Positions 51,801-61,448 of a DNA stretch of 64,000 bases are shown in pieces. Within the stretch, counting starts at the first letter, position 1. Each line of letters opens with the position of its first letter. The position numbers were made by a program, and so were the translations under genes. Origin of the DNA: Typha latifolia (taxonomy: Eukaryota; Streptophyta; Magnoliopsida; Poales; Typhaceae); NCBI GenBank assembly GCA_019914945.1, contig CM034099.1, forward strand, positions 5,580,001 through 5,644,000, given 5' to 3'. The notes under the pieces were generated by a model. That model searched no databases. It was not told the DNA's origin and saw nothing but the letters and a program-made list of their open reading frames with translations.

Positions 51801-51894
51801 CTTTCAGACCACGAAGCAGTCCCAGCTGCCTCCAAATTTCAGAGCTCAACCTCTCTATCAATGGCTGCAGAATGGTAAGAGCAAGATCCGCCAT
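48838..51894 (-). CDS. CC-NB-ARC-LRR (CNL) disease resistance protein, single exon
   Basis: An uninterrupted 1018-residue frame, start at 51894. A longer frame from 51951 only adds a translated CT run (REREREI), so MADLALTIL is preferred as the typical Rx-N start. Rx-type coiled coil about 1-140, with a DVAYDADDVLDD motif at 70-81. NB-ARC about 175-450: P-loop GLGGVGKTT (202-210), kinase-2 FFLVLDDVW (276-284), GSKVIVTTR (311-319), GLPLA (377-381) and MHD at 512-514. Leucine-rich repeats start near 590. All key motifs are intact, so it looks functional. Such receptors sense pathogen effectors in the cytoplasm or nucleus and trigger cell death. An acidic insert (about residues 780-840) interrupts the LRR region, and the C-terminus is short and lacks LRR character. 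Confidence 0.96.
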   Translation of the reverse strand: MADLALTILQPLIERLSSEIWRQLGLLRGLKGDLNKLKSTLEDINVVLYSAEQRAKTDDRVRRWLWELKDVAYDADDVLDDVQVEVLRRSSSSNRPITAEVHDFFSSKNQIAFRFKIAKKIKEINARLNDIEEKKKIFNFPVSSNSEVSVTMEVTSSRERETFSRISKEDEFFGRDDDRKKVMTFLLEKDNDKQLSVLPIVGLGGVGKTTLAKMVFNDERINEQFEPLIWVCVSENFKLSEVIKKIIHNVKQETYPLSELENMQRELVKIIGGKRFFLVLDDVWDDGDLSRADQDLGWEALKSLISCGGSGSKVIVTTRDHEVARVTGTLQYSHELESLEFDDCWNLFCERAFRKESPPPTPWMEAIGKQIVEKCGGLPLAAKSLGGLMGSKQEESEWIAIRDSEIWEIKEEDGVHILPALRLSYLHLPFHLKQCFVYCSLFPKDYEFVMKELIELWITEGFISSAGAAGRQMHPKDIGSRYFRILLRQSFFQETGVIYSDDFGEEIVEYTMHDLVHDLACFIAGPEFAFQGKLTREPEKWRYLSIDLGGHLPETERRGIINQISKARKLRSFISVSPIPEACYIEILSGLPYLRVLHLQKLEDKEVITALQNTIPRLKHLRLLHLLNSLIETLPEAITNLHSLQVLNLSDCYQLRKLPRDMSKLTNLRILEVDEVKICAKFSRLGRLSKLEKIPMFIIGTEPGRTIAELQQLNMLRGFLIIFGLAKVKDAEEAKKANLIAKTSLRHLMLTWEDVDSDSDISEPDGSEERGKSGNIIDRMNSLVRSCCRARFASDKEEEEEAAPSPTDEDTIKNHVLDSLQPPPYIEELSMESYDGTRFPSWMTRIELLSRYENLIRLYLSDIKRCEFLPPLGKLPRLENLEIGEMPCLKQIGSEFYGDRRGGGVIFPSLKFLEISECPNLTAWKEWLEPDLDRNGSLIAPSLRIVTIYGCPNLTALPEWLEVAPDSDTYHMVRIAGATYYRRRQCRVVAGETEDAATAREDSPDPMFEQPLLHSNES

Positions 51895-54800
51895 AATCTC
51901 TCTCTCTCTCTCTCTCTTGTGGACTATAATATTCACGGTTCCTGACACCAAGCTTGGGAGATTGTTAAGTAGGGCTCGGGTTTGTTGGCATCTTTCCTAT
52001 GCTTCCAGAGAGAGATTGAGTAGGCAGCCGGCTTAGATGATTCTTAACTCTTTTCCTTTCCACTTTGCGGATGGTATCAATCCCTATCGTGAGTAAAGTT
52101 GTATATGTATAGAGGAAGATAAGTATGAAGTACAACATTAATTAGATTATATATTTGAAGAGTGTAACTTAAGTAGGATAAATTATGTATCAAAGAGCTA
52201 ATTCTTATTAAGGCCTGCTCATATTAATTCTTCCGTCAGAAGATAGATATACATGAGCATGGGGAAAAGAATCCACCGTTTAGAAGGATGTGATAAACGA
52301 ATATCAGGACTTTATTCCTTGTCTCTTATAGTTAAAAGAGATGTGGCTTGATTTCTTTCCCCCATAATACGTACTTAGAAATATTGTCCCTAGTCAGAGG
52401 AGAGAGCTTAATACACACGAGAATGAGATATGAGCTAAATCATACTAAAACAGTCGTTAAACCGCGAGGCATAGGAAATTTCTTTTACAATCTAGTGCCA
52501 AGGAGGTCTGCAAATACTGGACGATAACTTAATTTGCAGTCAAAACTCAGACAAATCCTCAGCTGGAAATCAATCCAAGGAAACAAAACACTCAAAAATT
52601 TCGTCAAAATACTAAAGAAAGAAATGTTTACAAGAATGCTTAATGTCATAAAAATCGATAGAGGAAGAGCATACCCATTTTGCATGTATGCTCGGCACCT
52701 CATGTATTAAACTGGCCCTTTTATTTGGATATGAACATCAAACCTACTTACAAACCAGAGAATATATATATATATATATATATGCCACCTCGTTAGAGAA
52801 AAGTTCACTAGTGCATTAATGGAGAATAAACTGCTTCAAATCGAAAGCCCCACTGGTTCTTCATAGTCCATTTGCACATCTTCCTATTCCTCCAGTGTGA
52901 AGACAACTCTAATGTTGAAGGTCTTGCGAATTTATTCAGGAGTCTTCCCACTTTGCTCATTTCTCTGACAGTTCGGCAACTCAAATCTAGCAGTCCTTAT
53001 TCACCCAAAACGTAGTAGAATAAGAATATATATATATGCCAAAAATAGGATAAATTGGTTTGAGCAGTAACATTGAATTGGCGGCTGTATATAGAACATG
53101 ATTGATAATGTGTTTGGTACCTATGAGATAACGACCTGTGGGAGGCTGGAATAGAGGAAATACAAATGAGCAAGTTATTAGTGAGGGCCAATTCGAACTC
53201 GAGCCTTGAAGCTCAATTCGCCCAATACAAGTCTTATTTGAGTGAGCCAAATCAATTAGGTCAAGTTACAGACAGAATATAAACCATTAGACTTTGATTT
53301 AATAGTTACAAATTATTTATGTATAAATTAACATTATATACACATATATAGCCGGGTTGTGATCATACTCAGGCTCAAGATTATTAATTTTGAGCCAAAT
53401 TTCTCATTCAGGATTACTGAACAAGAAATTTCCTTGCCTGCCAATATGAGAGAATTTGGCGTATTTGGAAGGATTCAAAATGCTAAAAGATTCGGTAACA
53501 ACATTTCGGCTCCTCCAAGACATGGAGGTTTCTTTCTTCAGAACCATAACAAGCACTAAGGAGTTCATCTCCACCATGAATCTAAAATTTAGGTTAACCA
53601 GCTTCAATCCCATCCTCAGCACCCAAACTTCCACAACGCCTCAATAGGAACCGGTCCCCTAGCAACCCACAGAACCTAATCATACCCGGCTTAAAATTAT
53701 TTTTGAGCCTAATTTCTTGTTCACAATTGGCCATTAAATTTCCAATCAGGCCTGAGCTGAAGCATGATTAAACTGGTAGAATTACAATCGCTCACACAGA
53801 TCCTTTCCCTAATAATATGGAAGAATTTGACCTCTCTAAATGTATTCAAAATGCCAAATCATTCAGCAACAACACCGCAGGGAGGTTTCTTCCTTCAGAA
53901 CCATAACAAGCTCTAAGGAGTCCATCTCCATCATGAATCTGCAATTTGGGTTAACCAGCAACCCACACAACCACACCATTCTGTGGATGCTTGAAGGCAG
54001 TTTATTAATATATCTAGAAATGCTACATTTATAGATGCATCATCTAAACTGAAAGCACTACTTAGTTTTATGTATATAGCATGGTTAAGAAATGATAGTT
54101 AAGTCTTAAGAGTTAAAACCACATCAAGAGAGTAGTTAAGCAAGTTGTATGAATATTGCATCAAGTATAAACATGACATCGCGAAACTAACTTATAACCA
54201 AACATCCAAATTAACCAATTTGATGTATCTCTTTTTAAAATTACAAAATGAAACTAGCTAAGCAGGTTTTAGACTTAAAAACCATTTCCAAAAGCTACAT
54301 TGGTGTGTCTAGCATCCAAGCGCAGGGAGAAAATAAAAAAATGTTGACAATAAATTCAGCTAGACCAATGTAGCGAGCATAATTTCAAATAATCAATACA
54401 TAACGTTTCAGAGAACATCCGAATATCTGATTAAAATGAAGGTGGTCAAATTAAATCACGATCTGAATATATGCTTGCTACGCAGAACAATATCCTACAA
54501 CATCTGGCGATAGTCTTAAGTTACTCCCACAAATAATAATGATACAAGAAGAAGCTTATTAATCGTAGTACCGATATATCATTGATTATAAAAATCCAAA
54601 GCCTATATAATTCAACACATTTAGCAAGAACCCCTTAACCATGTTGCATCAAAGCTATCCAACTAATATTAATAAATATATCTGGTTACTGCCAACAGTT
54701 GAATAGCTACTAAGGCAAGAACAATCCAATCTCACTCAATTTCCAAAGACTATTAATGACAAAATTACGGAAGAGGCACAGGAAATTTTAACATTTCATT

Positions 54801-54935
54801 TTCAAAAATCAGAATAAACGTCCAAATTAAGGCGTCCACTTGAAACGGATCGGATTACCAAACATATAACTATACGGATAACTAATACTTAAATAAAAAA
54901 GACTAAGAAAGAGATAGAACTCTTTCTTTCGCGTT
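51895..54935. other. CNL upstream region and intergenic DNA with a diverged duplication
   Basis: A CT run at about 51897-51915 is the CNL leader. A TA microsatellite lies at about 52762-52783. A diverged tandem duplication lies at about 53380-53970. The remainder is AT-rich with no recognised gene. Confidence 0.5.
53380..53970. repeat. Diverged tandem duplication, unit ~370 bp
   Basis: The segment about 53380-53605 recurs at about 53700-53965. The best-kept block runs from GAGGTTTCTT to GGTTAACCAGC, at about 53525-53602 and 53882-53960, with roughly 90% identity by eye. The minus strand of the left copy has an open frame of 76 codons (53634-53404) of unknown kind that is not kept in the right copy. 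Confidence 0.75.
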
Positions 54936-55554
54936 CTAATCGAACAAGCTGAATCCCATATCGTCATCACTCTCTTCCTTGGGCTCCTCCTGTGAAATCA
55001 AACGTATAAATATTATAAGAAACATAACCGACTCAAAGAAGGATCAAAACACAAAGTATAGAGAACCCACCTTCTTCTCTTCTGCCGCAGGGGCCGCAGC
55101 GGCGGCGGCACCGGCAGCAGCGGCCGGAGCAGCAGAAACGGCGACCGCAGCACCACCTCCGCCTATAAAAGGATCACCATGAGGCGTCAGTAAAATGGAC
55201 TGCTCTTATATTATTATCATTATTCAAAAGAAGGCATAGATTCTAACCGGATCCAACGCTCAAGATGAGGTCTTCGACGCTCCTCTTCTCGAGAAGCTTG
55301 GCGAAAAGCGGGGGCCAGTACGAGTCGATCTTTAAGTTCGCCGCCTTCACGAGGGTGGAGATCTTCTCCGACTGCTCATTTGAGATCAAAATCAAATAAA
55401 CAAAGAATAACAACTCAGATTAAAAAAGAGAAATAAATTTAAAAAATCGAAACGGAATAGGAGACTGAAGTAGAAGTATCAGAACCGTGATGGGGATCCC
55501 ATCGTCATGGAGAATGAGGGAGGCGTAGACACAGGCGAGCTCACCGACGGACAT
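54936..55554 (-). CDS. RPP1: 60S acidic ribosomal protein P1
   Basis: Minus-strand exons 55554-55486, 55371-55248, 55162-55071 and 54989-54936 give 112 residues. The protein is part of the ribosomal stalk, pairs with P2, and recruits translation factors. The N-terminal dimerisation domain starts [20 protein letters not shown]. An alanine-rich hinge (about 65-95) leads to the acidic C-terminal tail [13 protein letters not shown], the factor-binding end, complete here. The three introns are small. A telo-box lies upstream. Confidence 0.97.
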
Positions 55555-55752
55555 GGCGGAACGACGGAGATCGAGATTGATCGAACTGCTGAAATAAACT
55601 AAGAGATTTAAGCCAAAAGATCGAGTAGCAACAAATCCACCATGGAGATTGAGGGAGTAAGCTTGCTTACTTGAGTTCACGAAGCGTAATGGACGGCAAT
55701 CTGAGAAGAAAGGGCTTCGCCGCGCGATACGAGGTATTTATAGGTGTCAAGA

Positions 55753-55761
55753 TTAGGGTTT
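55753..55761 (-). promoter_or_regulatory. Telo-box of RPP1
   Basis: AAACCCTAA on the minus strand, about 200 bp upstream of the ATG at 55554. Confidence 0.55.
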
Positions 55762-57931
55762 TGGGGAACCAAAAAAGGAGAGAGTCTGGTTTCCGAGGAT
55801 TAGGTCGTAGTTAGATCTGAGCGGTTTAGACTGACCCATGTTGCAATTGCTCCGAACTCATGCTATCGCCTAGGATGGATTCGGTCAGGTTTGTTTTGAG
55901 AGTTAGGGATGGGATTAGATTATAAATGACTTTATAGTATATATCATAACTCAAAAGTTTAAAGTTACCACGGTTTACTCTCAGTGACTGTTTGGTATGT
56001 CATATTTTAAAAAACATTATTTAGTTTAGTAAAATAAAAACTTGATGCATAATATCTAAATAGCAAAGAAGTTAAAAACTAATCTTTTTAGCGTCAAGTA
56101 AATTTATTTAAGTTTAACTCTTTTTTATGATTCGGCAAACTATTTATAACCTATTTTAACTGTTTTATAATATAATAATTTGATTATGATCGGACTAACT
56201 TATTTATCACTGGAATAATTTATTTAGAATCTATTTTTAGTACAAATAAATATGTTTATAATTGAATACATCTATTTGAAACTTAAATAATTTACATAAG
56301 TTTGAATAAACTACCGCACATATAAACATTATATTAGCACTCGATTTTATTAATCATGAACTAAGACACGACTCGATCCAATTATTACTCACATCAATGC
56401 TCTTAAACGTGATGGGTCAGGTTGAACTATTCTAATTCGTTACCGTCCATTAAATATTGGGCTTGAATTGAATATAATGAGTATAATATAAGAGATTAAA
56501 TATAAAAAATATTATATCTTATTATGTCGAGTTTAATTAATTTATATTAAAATATTTAATTATTTTTCATAGGAACATACTTATATATTGATATATAGTT
56601 TACTAAATTTTCAACGCATGACTAAAAAAATTATAGGAATATGTATGTATTATAAGTGGAACCATAAATAAGAGTAGTTGATCAAGTTTCGTGCCGAACT
56701 GGATGGGTAGAAGCTTAGGCTATGCCACCAACTACTATCTTAGACTGGAGTTGGATCAAGCTTAAATCGAGTTCCGGTTAGGCTTAGCCCAGTTAAAATT
56801 GGATGAATTAAAGCCGAGTTTGGGCGGGTCGGCCTTAACGATCATATCTAAATGCCATGGACTTTGAAGTGAAGCATTTGGGCCTAACTCATGGCAGGTT
56901 CCAATAGTATTTGGGCGAGTGCTTGGGCCAGGAATAGTCTAGCCGGGTGTAGATATTTGAAGTAACAACTAACAACAACTAACAAACGGACGAGGCTTCG
57001 AAAGCGGGAAGATACGATTGAAAAAAGAAAACCCAAAAAGCGGGGAAGAAAAAGGTGTCTCCAAATTAACTTTGTGAAATTTCCCCAAGCTGTTGCAGTG
57101 CCTGCTTTAATGAATGCTTTAACCGTAAACTTCATCGAAGAAGCACATCAACCAATTAAAACCCATTCTCTTCCTCTTCCTCTTCCTCGTCCTCGACACC
57201 AAGTGAAACACGCAACTGAGGAGAGAGGAGACTACGAGAGGAAAGAGAAAAGAGAAAAGAAAGACCACAACTTTAAAACGCTCACAACTGATGCTTTACT
57301 TCTTTTTGTGGCCATGCTAATTAGCTATCTATTCTATTCTATTCTATTCTCTTCTCTTTTTTTTGGCTACAGGTTCCTTATCTCTTACCTGGAAAAGAAG
57401 CATCGCTTCCTATTGATGGGGGGCATTTGGACACCAAAAAGAAAAAGTTTTGTGCCTCCTCTGCGAGCTTTCTCCCTTCACAATGGCACCCACATGGGAT
57501 CTTATCCTTGGAGAAAAGATCCTCTGCAGCCCATGCAACAGGAATCTTCTAAATCCCGGTTATTTGGCTGCCTGCTACCGGTGCATGTCAAAAACTGCCC
57601 ACCGCACCAAATTCCTGCACTCACGGCTGCAGACGACCTTCTCCGAGTGGGCTTTAATTCTCGTGCAGCGGAGTTTCTCGACTCGACTGCAGGTCCTAAA
57701 ATTTCAGACACGAGGCTGCATTCTCCTCTATAGTTTCCATACGCAGACGGACGGCCTAGATCTGTCCTAATGAAGAGGACAGCAGAGATGCGGCCACGTA
57801 CAGATTTCCCTCTGCTACTCGGAAACGGCGGAAAAGCCCCAGCGCGCGCCTTTTTATTACTACTGGCCTTCTTCGCACTCCATCCCCCCCTCCCCACTTC
57901 GCAACACACGCACTGCTCTTTCACCACCACA
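55762..57931. other. Intergenic region and GH17 upstream DNA
   Basis: AT-rich to about 56900, with a stretch near 56390-56860 that resembles decayed transposon DNA. An ATTCT microsatellite lies at about 57329-57351. Open frames at 57074-57733 and 57450-57770 match nothing known; they may be leader or chance. Confidence 0.45.
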
Positions 57932-59823
57932 ATGGCCGTCGACTCGCCGATCCAACCTCTCCTCCTTGCCCTCCTCCTCTTCGCGATTCTTCCCGACTGC
58001 TTATCCTCCACCGCCAATTCCTCCTCCTTCCTCGGCGTGAACTACGGCCAGATCGCCAACAACCTCCCCTCTCCGACCGCCGTCATCCCTCTCCTCCGTC
58101 GCCTCGGCGCCAAGCACGTCCGACTCTACGACGCCGACCAGAACGTCCTCCTCGCCTTCGCTGGCTCCGGCGTTGACCTCACCGTCGGCCTACAGGATAG
58201 CCTATTGCCCCGCCTCGCTGACCCCTCCTTCGCCGCCACGTGGTTCCGATCCACCCTCCTCCCGCACCTCCCCTCCACCTCCATCTCCGTCGTCATCGTC
58301 GGCAACGAGATCCTAACTACCACTGACTCTAACCTCATCCACTCCTTACTCCCGGCGATCCAGTCCCTCCACTCCGCCATCGATGCGGCCGGCCTCGCCA
58401 GTCGGATCTCCGTCACAACCGCGAATTCCCTTAACGTCCTCGCTTCCTCATTCCCCCCTTCCTCCGCCGCCTTCCGGCGAGATCTGCTCCCCTACATCAC
58501 TCCCCTCATCGCCTTCCTCTCCAAAACCCGATCCCCCTTTTTGATCAATGCTTACCCCTACTTCGCCTACAAATCGGATCCGAACAGCATCGATCTCAAC
58601 TACGCTCTCTTCGAGAAGAACCCAGGGGTGGCGGATCCGGGATCGGGGATCCGGTACGAGAACATGCTCCACGCGCAGATCGACGCGGTTAGGGTAGCGA
58701 TCCAGAAGGTAGGAGGGGAAGGGATCGAAATTAGGGTTTCGGAGACGGGTTGGCCGTCGAAGGGGGACGAGAACGAAGCCGGAGCGACGGAGGAGAACGC
58801 GAGGAGGTACAATGGAAACTTGATGAGGTTGTTGGCAGAGGGGAAGGGGACGCCGGCGAAGCCGGAGGAACCTATTAGGGTTTATGTTTTTGCGTTGTTC
58901 AATGAGAACCTTAAGCCTGGGCCAGCGTCGGAGAGGCACTATGGATTGTTCAAGCCCGATGGCTCGCCGGCGTACGACCTACGGTTTTCGACGACGGGGC
59001 TAGCTTCACCCGCCGGTGGAGGGAATTCTACCGCCGGAGACGGAGGAGGAGGGGCGGAGTCGCCGGGGCAGTATATGGGGGCGTCTTCTACTGGTTACTT
59101 GAGCATCTCCTCTGCCATGGTAAGCTTCATCGTTACGACTTACAAATGTTCTCGTTATGGCATTTAGACCCTCAAAAATATTTATTTACATTTATATCCT
59201 TTTAAACTTTTTACCAACTTGTATATATATTTAAAATTTTACGTTTTTTTCTTCCAGATATCCTCTTTTTTGCTGTGGGTACTTTACAGACTAACTTTTA
59301 TTTTCATTAATCAGAGTATTTGAAAACTAAAGCACTATTTTACTTTTATTCTTTATTTTTTATTTTTTTGATATAACTAGCTGAAATCAATTAGTGAGTA
59401 CAAGAAGAGGCCTGCCAAAGTCTCTCTGTCCTGCTGGAGGATGGCTGCAAGCCCCTCCGACAGACGGAAAGCGCTCCCCCAGCTTATGCGGTTGGCCACT
59501 TTCCTCCTAAGTTTCGCAACCCAGGCTTTATTACTCTCGCGGGACGAGTATCTTGTATACATTAAAAAAAATTTAATGTTAAAACTCCAAAATTTAGAAG
59601 CAATGTAGTCTGTATATGAAATACAAATACTCGGTATGAGATTTAATAGAAGTGTGCATGCATTAAACGTTTCGAAAATTTTATCTTTTATTTAGTCACT
59701 TATTAGCTCTTTTTATAATTATTTATAATTTCATTATTTTTACAGGATAAATTGTTCTGGGCCGAGAAGGTGCTGCCGGCGGCACTGGCTGTCATGGTGG
59801 GGCTGCTGTTGGAGTTTGCTTGA
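57932..59823 (+). CDS. GH17 glucan endo-1,3-beta-glucosidase, GPI-anchored type
   Basis: Exons 57932-59119 and 59746-59823 give 421 residues. Residues 1-26 are a signal peptide (hydrophobic LLLALLLFAILPDCLSS). The GH17 barrel spans about 33-353. The proton donor is Glu126 in VIVGNE and the nucleophile Glu271 in the VSETGWPS signature. After a Gly/Ser-rich linker (about 355-390), the small second exon encodes a hydrophobic tail (VLPAALAVMVGLLLEFA) typical of a GPI signal, with no X8/CBM43 domain. It likely hydrolyses callose at the cell surface or plasmodesmata. In-frame ATGs upstream (57770, 57788) give a poorer N-terminus. The 626-base intron contains an unexplained GC-rich piece. Confidence 0.95.
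59385..59562 (-). repeat. GC-rich insert-like segment in the GH17 intron
   Basis: About 180 bp of much higher GC than the flanking intron. It is open on the minus strand (59562-59377) and has a T-rich run at 59351-59368 that could be its poly-A tail. It resembles a small LINE or SINE relic, but no target duplication or family motif was found. Confidence 0.4.
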
Positions 59824-61448
59824 GAGGAAAGTTCCATTATGGCATAGAATTTTGCGAATATTAATTTGATTTAGCCTATTAATTTTAGTTAGGAGAATAT
59901 AGGAAAAAAAAAGGAACTTAAGATTCGTATTTAGGTGTTCATTGGGGGAAAAGAATTAGAATTGGAGGCTCTCACATCTGCAATGAGAGATACTTTATGT
60001 TAGTATTTATAATTTATTATTCGAAAAATGCTCCACTATTTCTAAATTTTAGTTTTTCTTTTCTTTATTGAGAAAATGACTTTGGCTAATTATTCCTAAA
60101 AGTTAGCCAGAACATGCTGTTATATCGCGCGGTGGCCAGTTAAAAATATAATAATAAGAACTATTAGTCTGAATATTAATTATAACTTTCCTTTATATCC
60201 CTGCCATAGAATAGTCTTGTAATCAGGTACTCTGTTCCGGCATAAGGGAGATCAACAGGCTGACACAATATTAAGTAGATCTCCTCTTAGATCTATTAAA
60301 AGATAGTTTATGCTTAGATCTAGAAGACTTCATAGGAGGTTAGAGTATCGAGAGACAGAACTAGGAGGCCGTGGAATTAGTGGAATCCCATTTGATAATA
60401 ATGTTGGCTTCTCTTCTCGCAATAGGAGTTGGCGACTGGCGAGTGATGTACATCTGATTCCACTAATTTATTGGGCCATGCAAACCCCATGATGGCTTGA
60501 AATAATAATGCATAGTCCAGGCCCCACAGAGACGTGCCTAGGCCCAATTCCAATTCCTATTCAAAATATTGGGTTTAATAAATTAATGTATCCTGAAACT
60601 ATTTCTTTCAATCCAAAGATTCTAATTTATAGTTTATTTGTTTAATGGCGTCATCATCGCATCATGTACTGCGAAATAGCTGCAAGGCTAGTCTAGCCTA
60701 ACCCATTTGGATCACTTGTTCTTTGAGAAAGCTTATATCTGGTGTACCCACATCTTTATCTCTCAGAAAAACTACGATCAAAACGAGGAGTTGAGTCCAA
60801 ACCGCCTGCGGTTTCTGCCTCGGAAAGTGGACCTTTCCATCTCCTCTGTTTATAACCTTTTTTTTTTAAATGTTTCTTTTTGTTTATCAAAAAAACAAAG
60901 AGAGTTTTAAAGAAACCATCTTTTCTATCCCTCCTACGTGGCATAACATGGATCTCATGCTCTCGCAACCCAGTCAAATCCTTCCACGTGTGCCGACGTG
61001 TTACATACGCATGACCAGGTAAGGGCGTAAAAAGGCATGCCATCCGCATCCCCAGTTGCAGTAATTTGGCGCTACCATACATTATGCACCCTTTAATTAA
61101 CTTTGATCATCTTAATCATTTAAATTTAAAAAAAATAAGAAAAATATTTTTGAAAAAGGGGAAAAAAAGAGCAGCAGTAGTACTCCAACAGAGGAAGGGA
61201 AGGTCCAAAATAAAGGTAAATAGAAGACGCCACGTACGATCCAATGACCTCCCCCTGTCTGCTCCACCACCTACGCCTACGACGACCCTCCTCTTTCTAA
61301 TCCCTCTTCTCCGATTCGCTCTATCCCCAGCGGTGTCCCGACCCAATCCGGTGATTTTACCTTCTCCCCTCCCTTCCATAAAAGGCGAATAGGGATAGTA
61401 TAAGAGAGATCCCAAGACAGGGGCGTTTGAGCACCGAGAGAAGAAGCC
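59824..61448. other. Intergenic region and promoter of the CID-type gene
   Basis: GH17 3' UTR, AT-rich DNA with no recognised gene, then from about 60930 a region with several ACGT-core motifs and the leader of the next gene. Confidence 0.5.
60935..61003. promoter_or_regulatory. ACGT-core cluster (ABRE/G-box)
   Basis: TACGTGGC at 60935-60942, CACGTG at 60985-60990 and GACGTG at about 60995-61000, about 450-510 bp upstream of the ATG at 61449. Such clusters are bound by bZIP and bHLH factors in abscisic acid and light responses. Motif match only. Confidence 0.4.

Noticed and set aside
51895..51951. 19-residue N-terminal extension of the CNL
   Set aside because: It is largely a translated CT microsatellite; the typical Rx-N start is the Met at 51894.
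57074..57770. Overlapping plus-strand frames before the GH17 gene
   Set aside because: No similarity recognised, and two overlapping frames are open at once, which suggests composition rather than coding.
57770..57931. Upstream in-frame ATGs extending the GH17 protein by up to 54 residues
   Set aside because: The extension pushes the signal peptide inward. Starting at 57932 gives a normal N-terminal signal peptide.
57502..58017. 171-codon minus-strand open frame
   Set aside because: Overlaps the GH17 start and signal peptide on the other strand; low-complexity Arg/Ala-rich and not recognisable.
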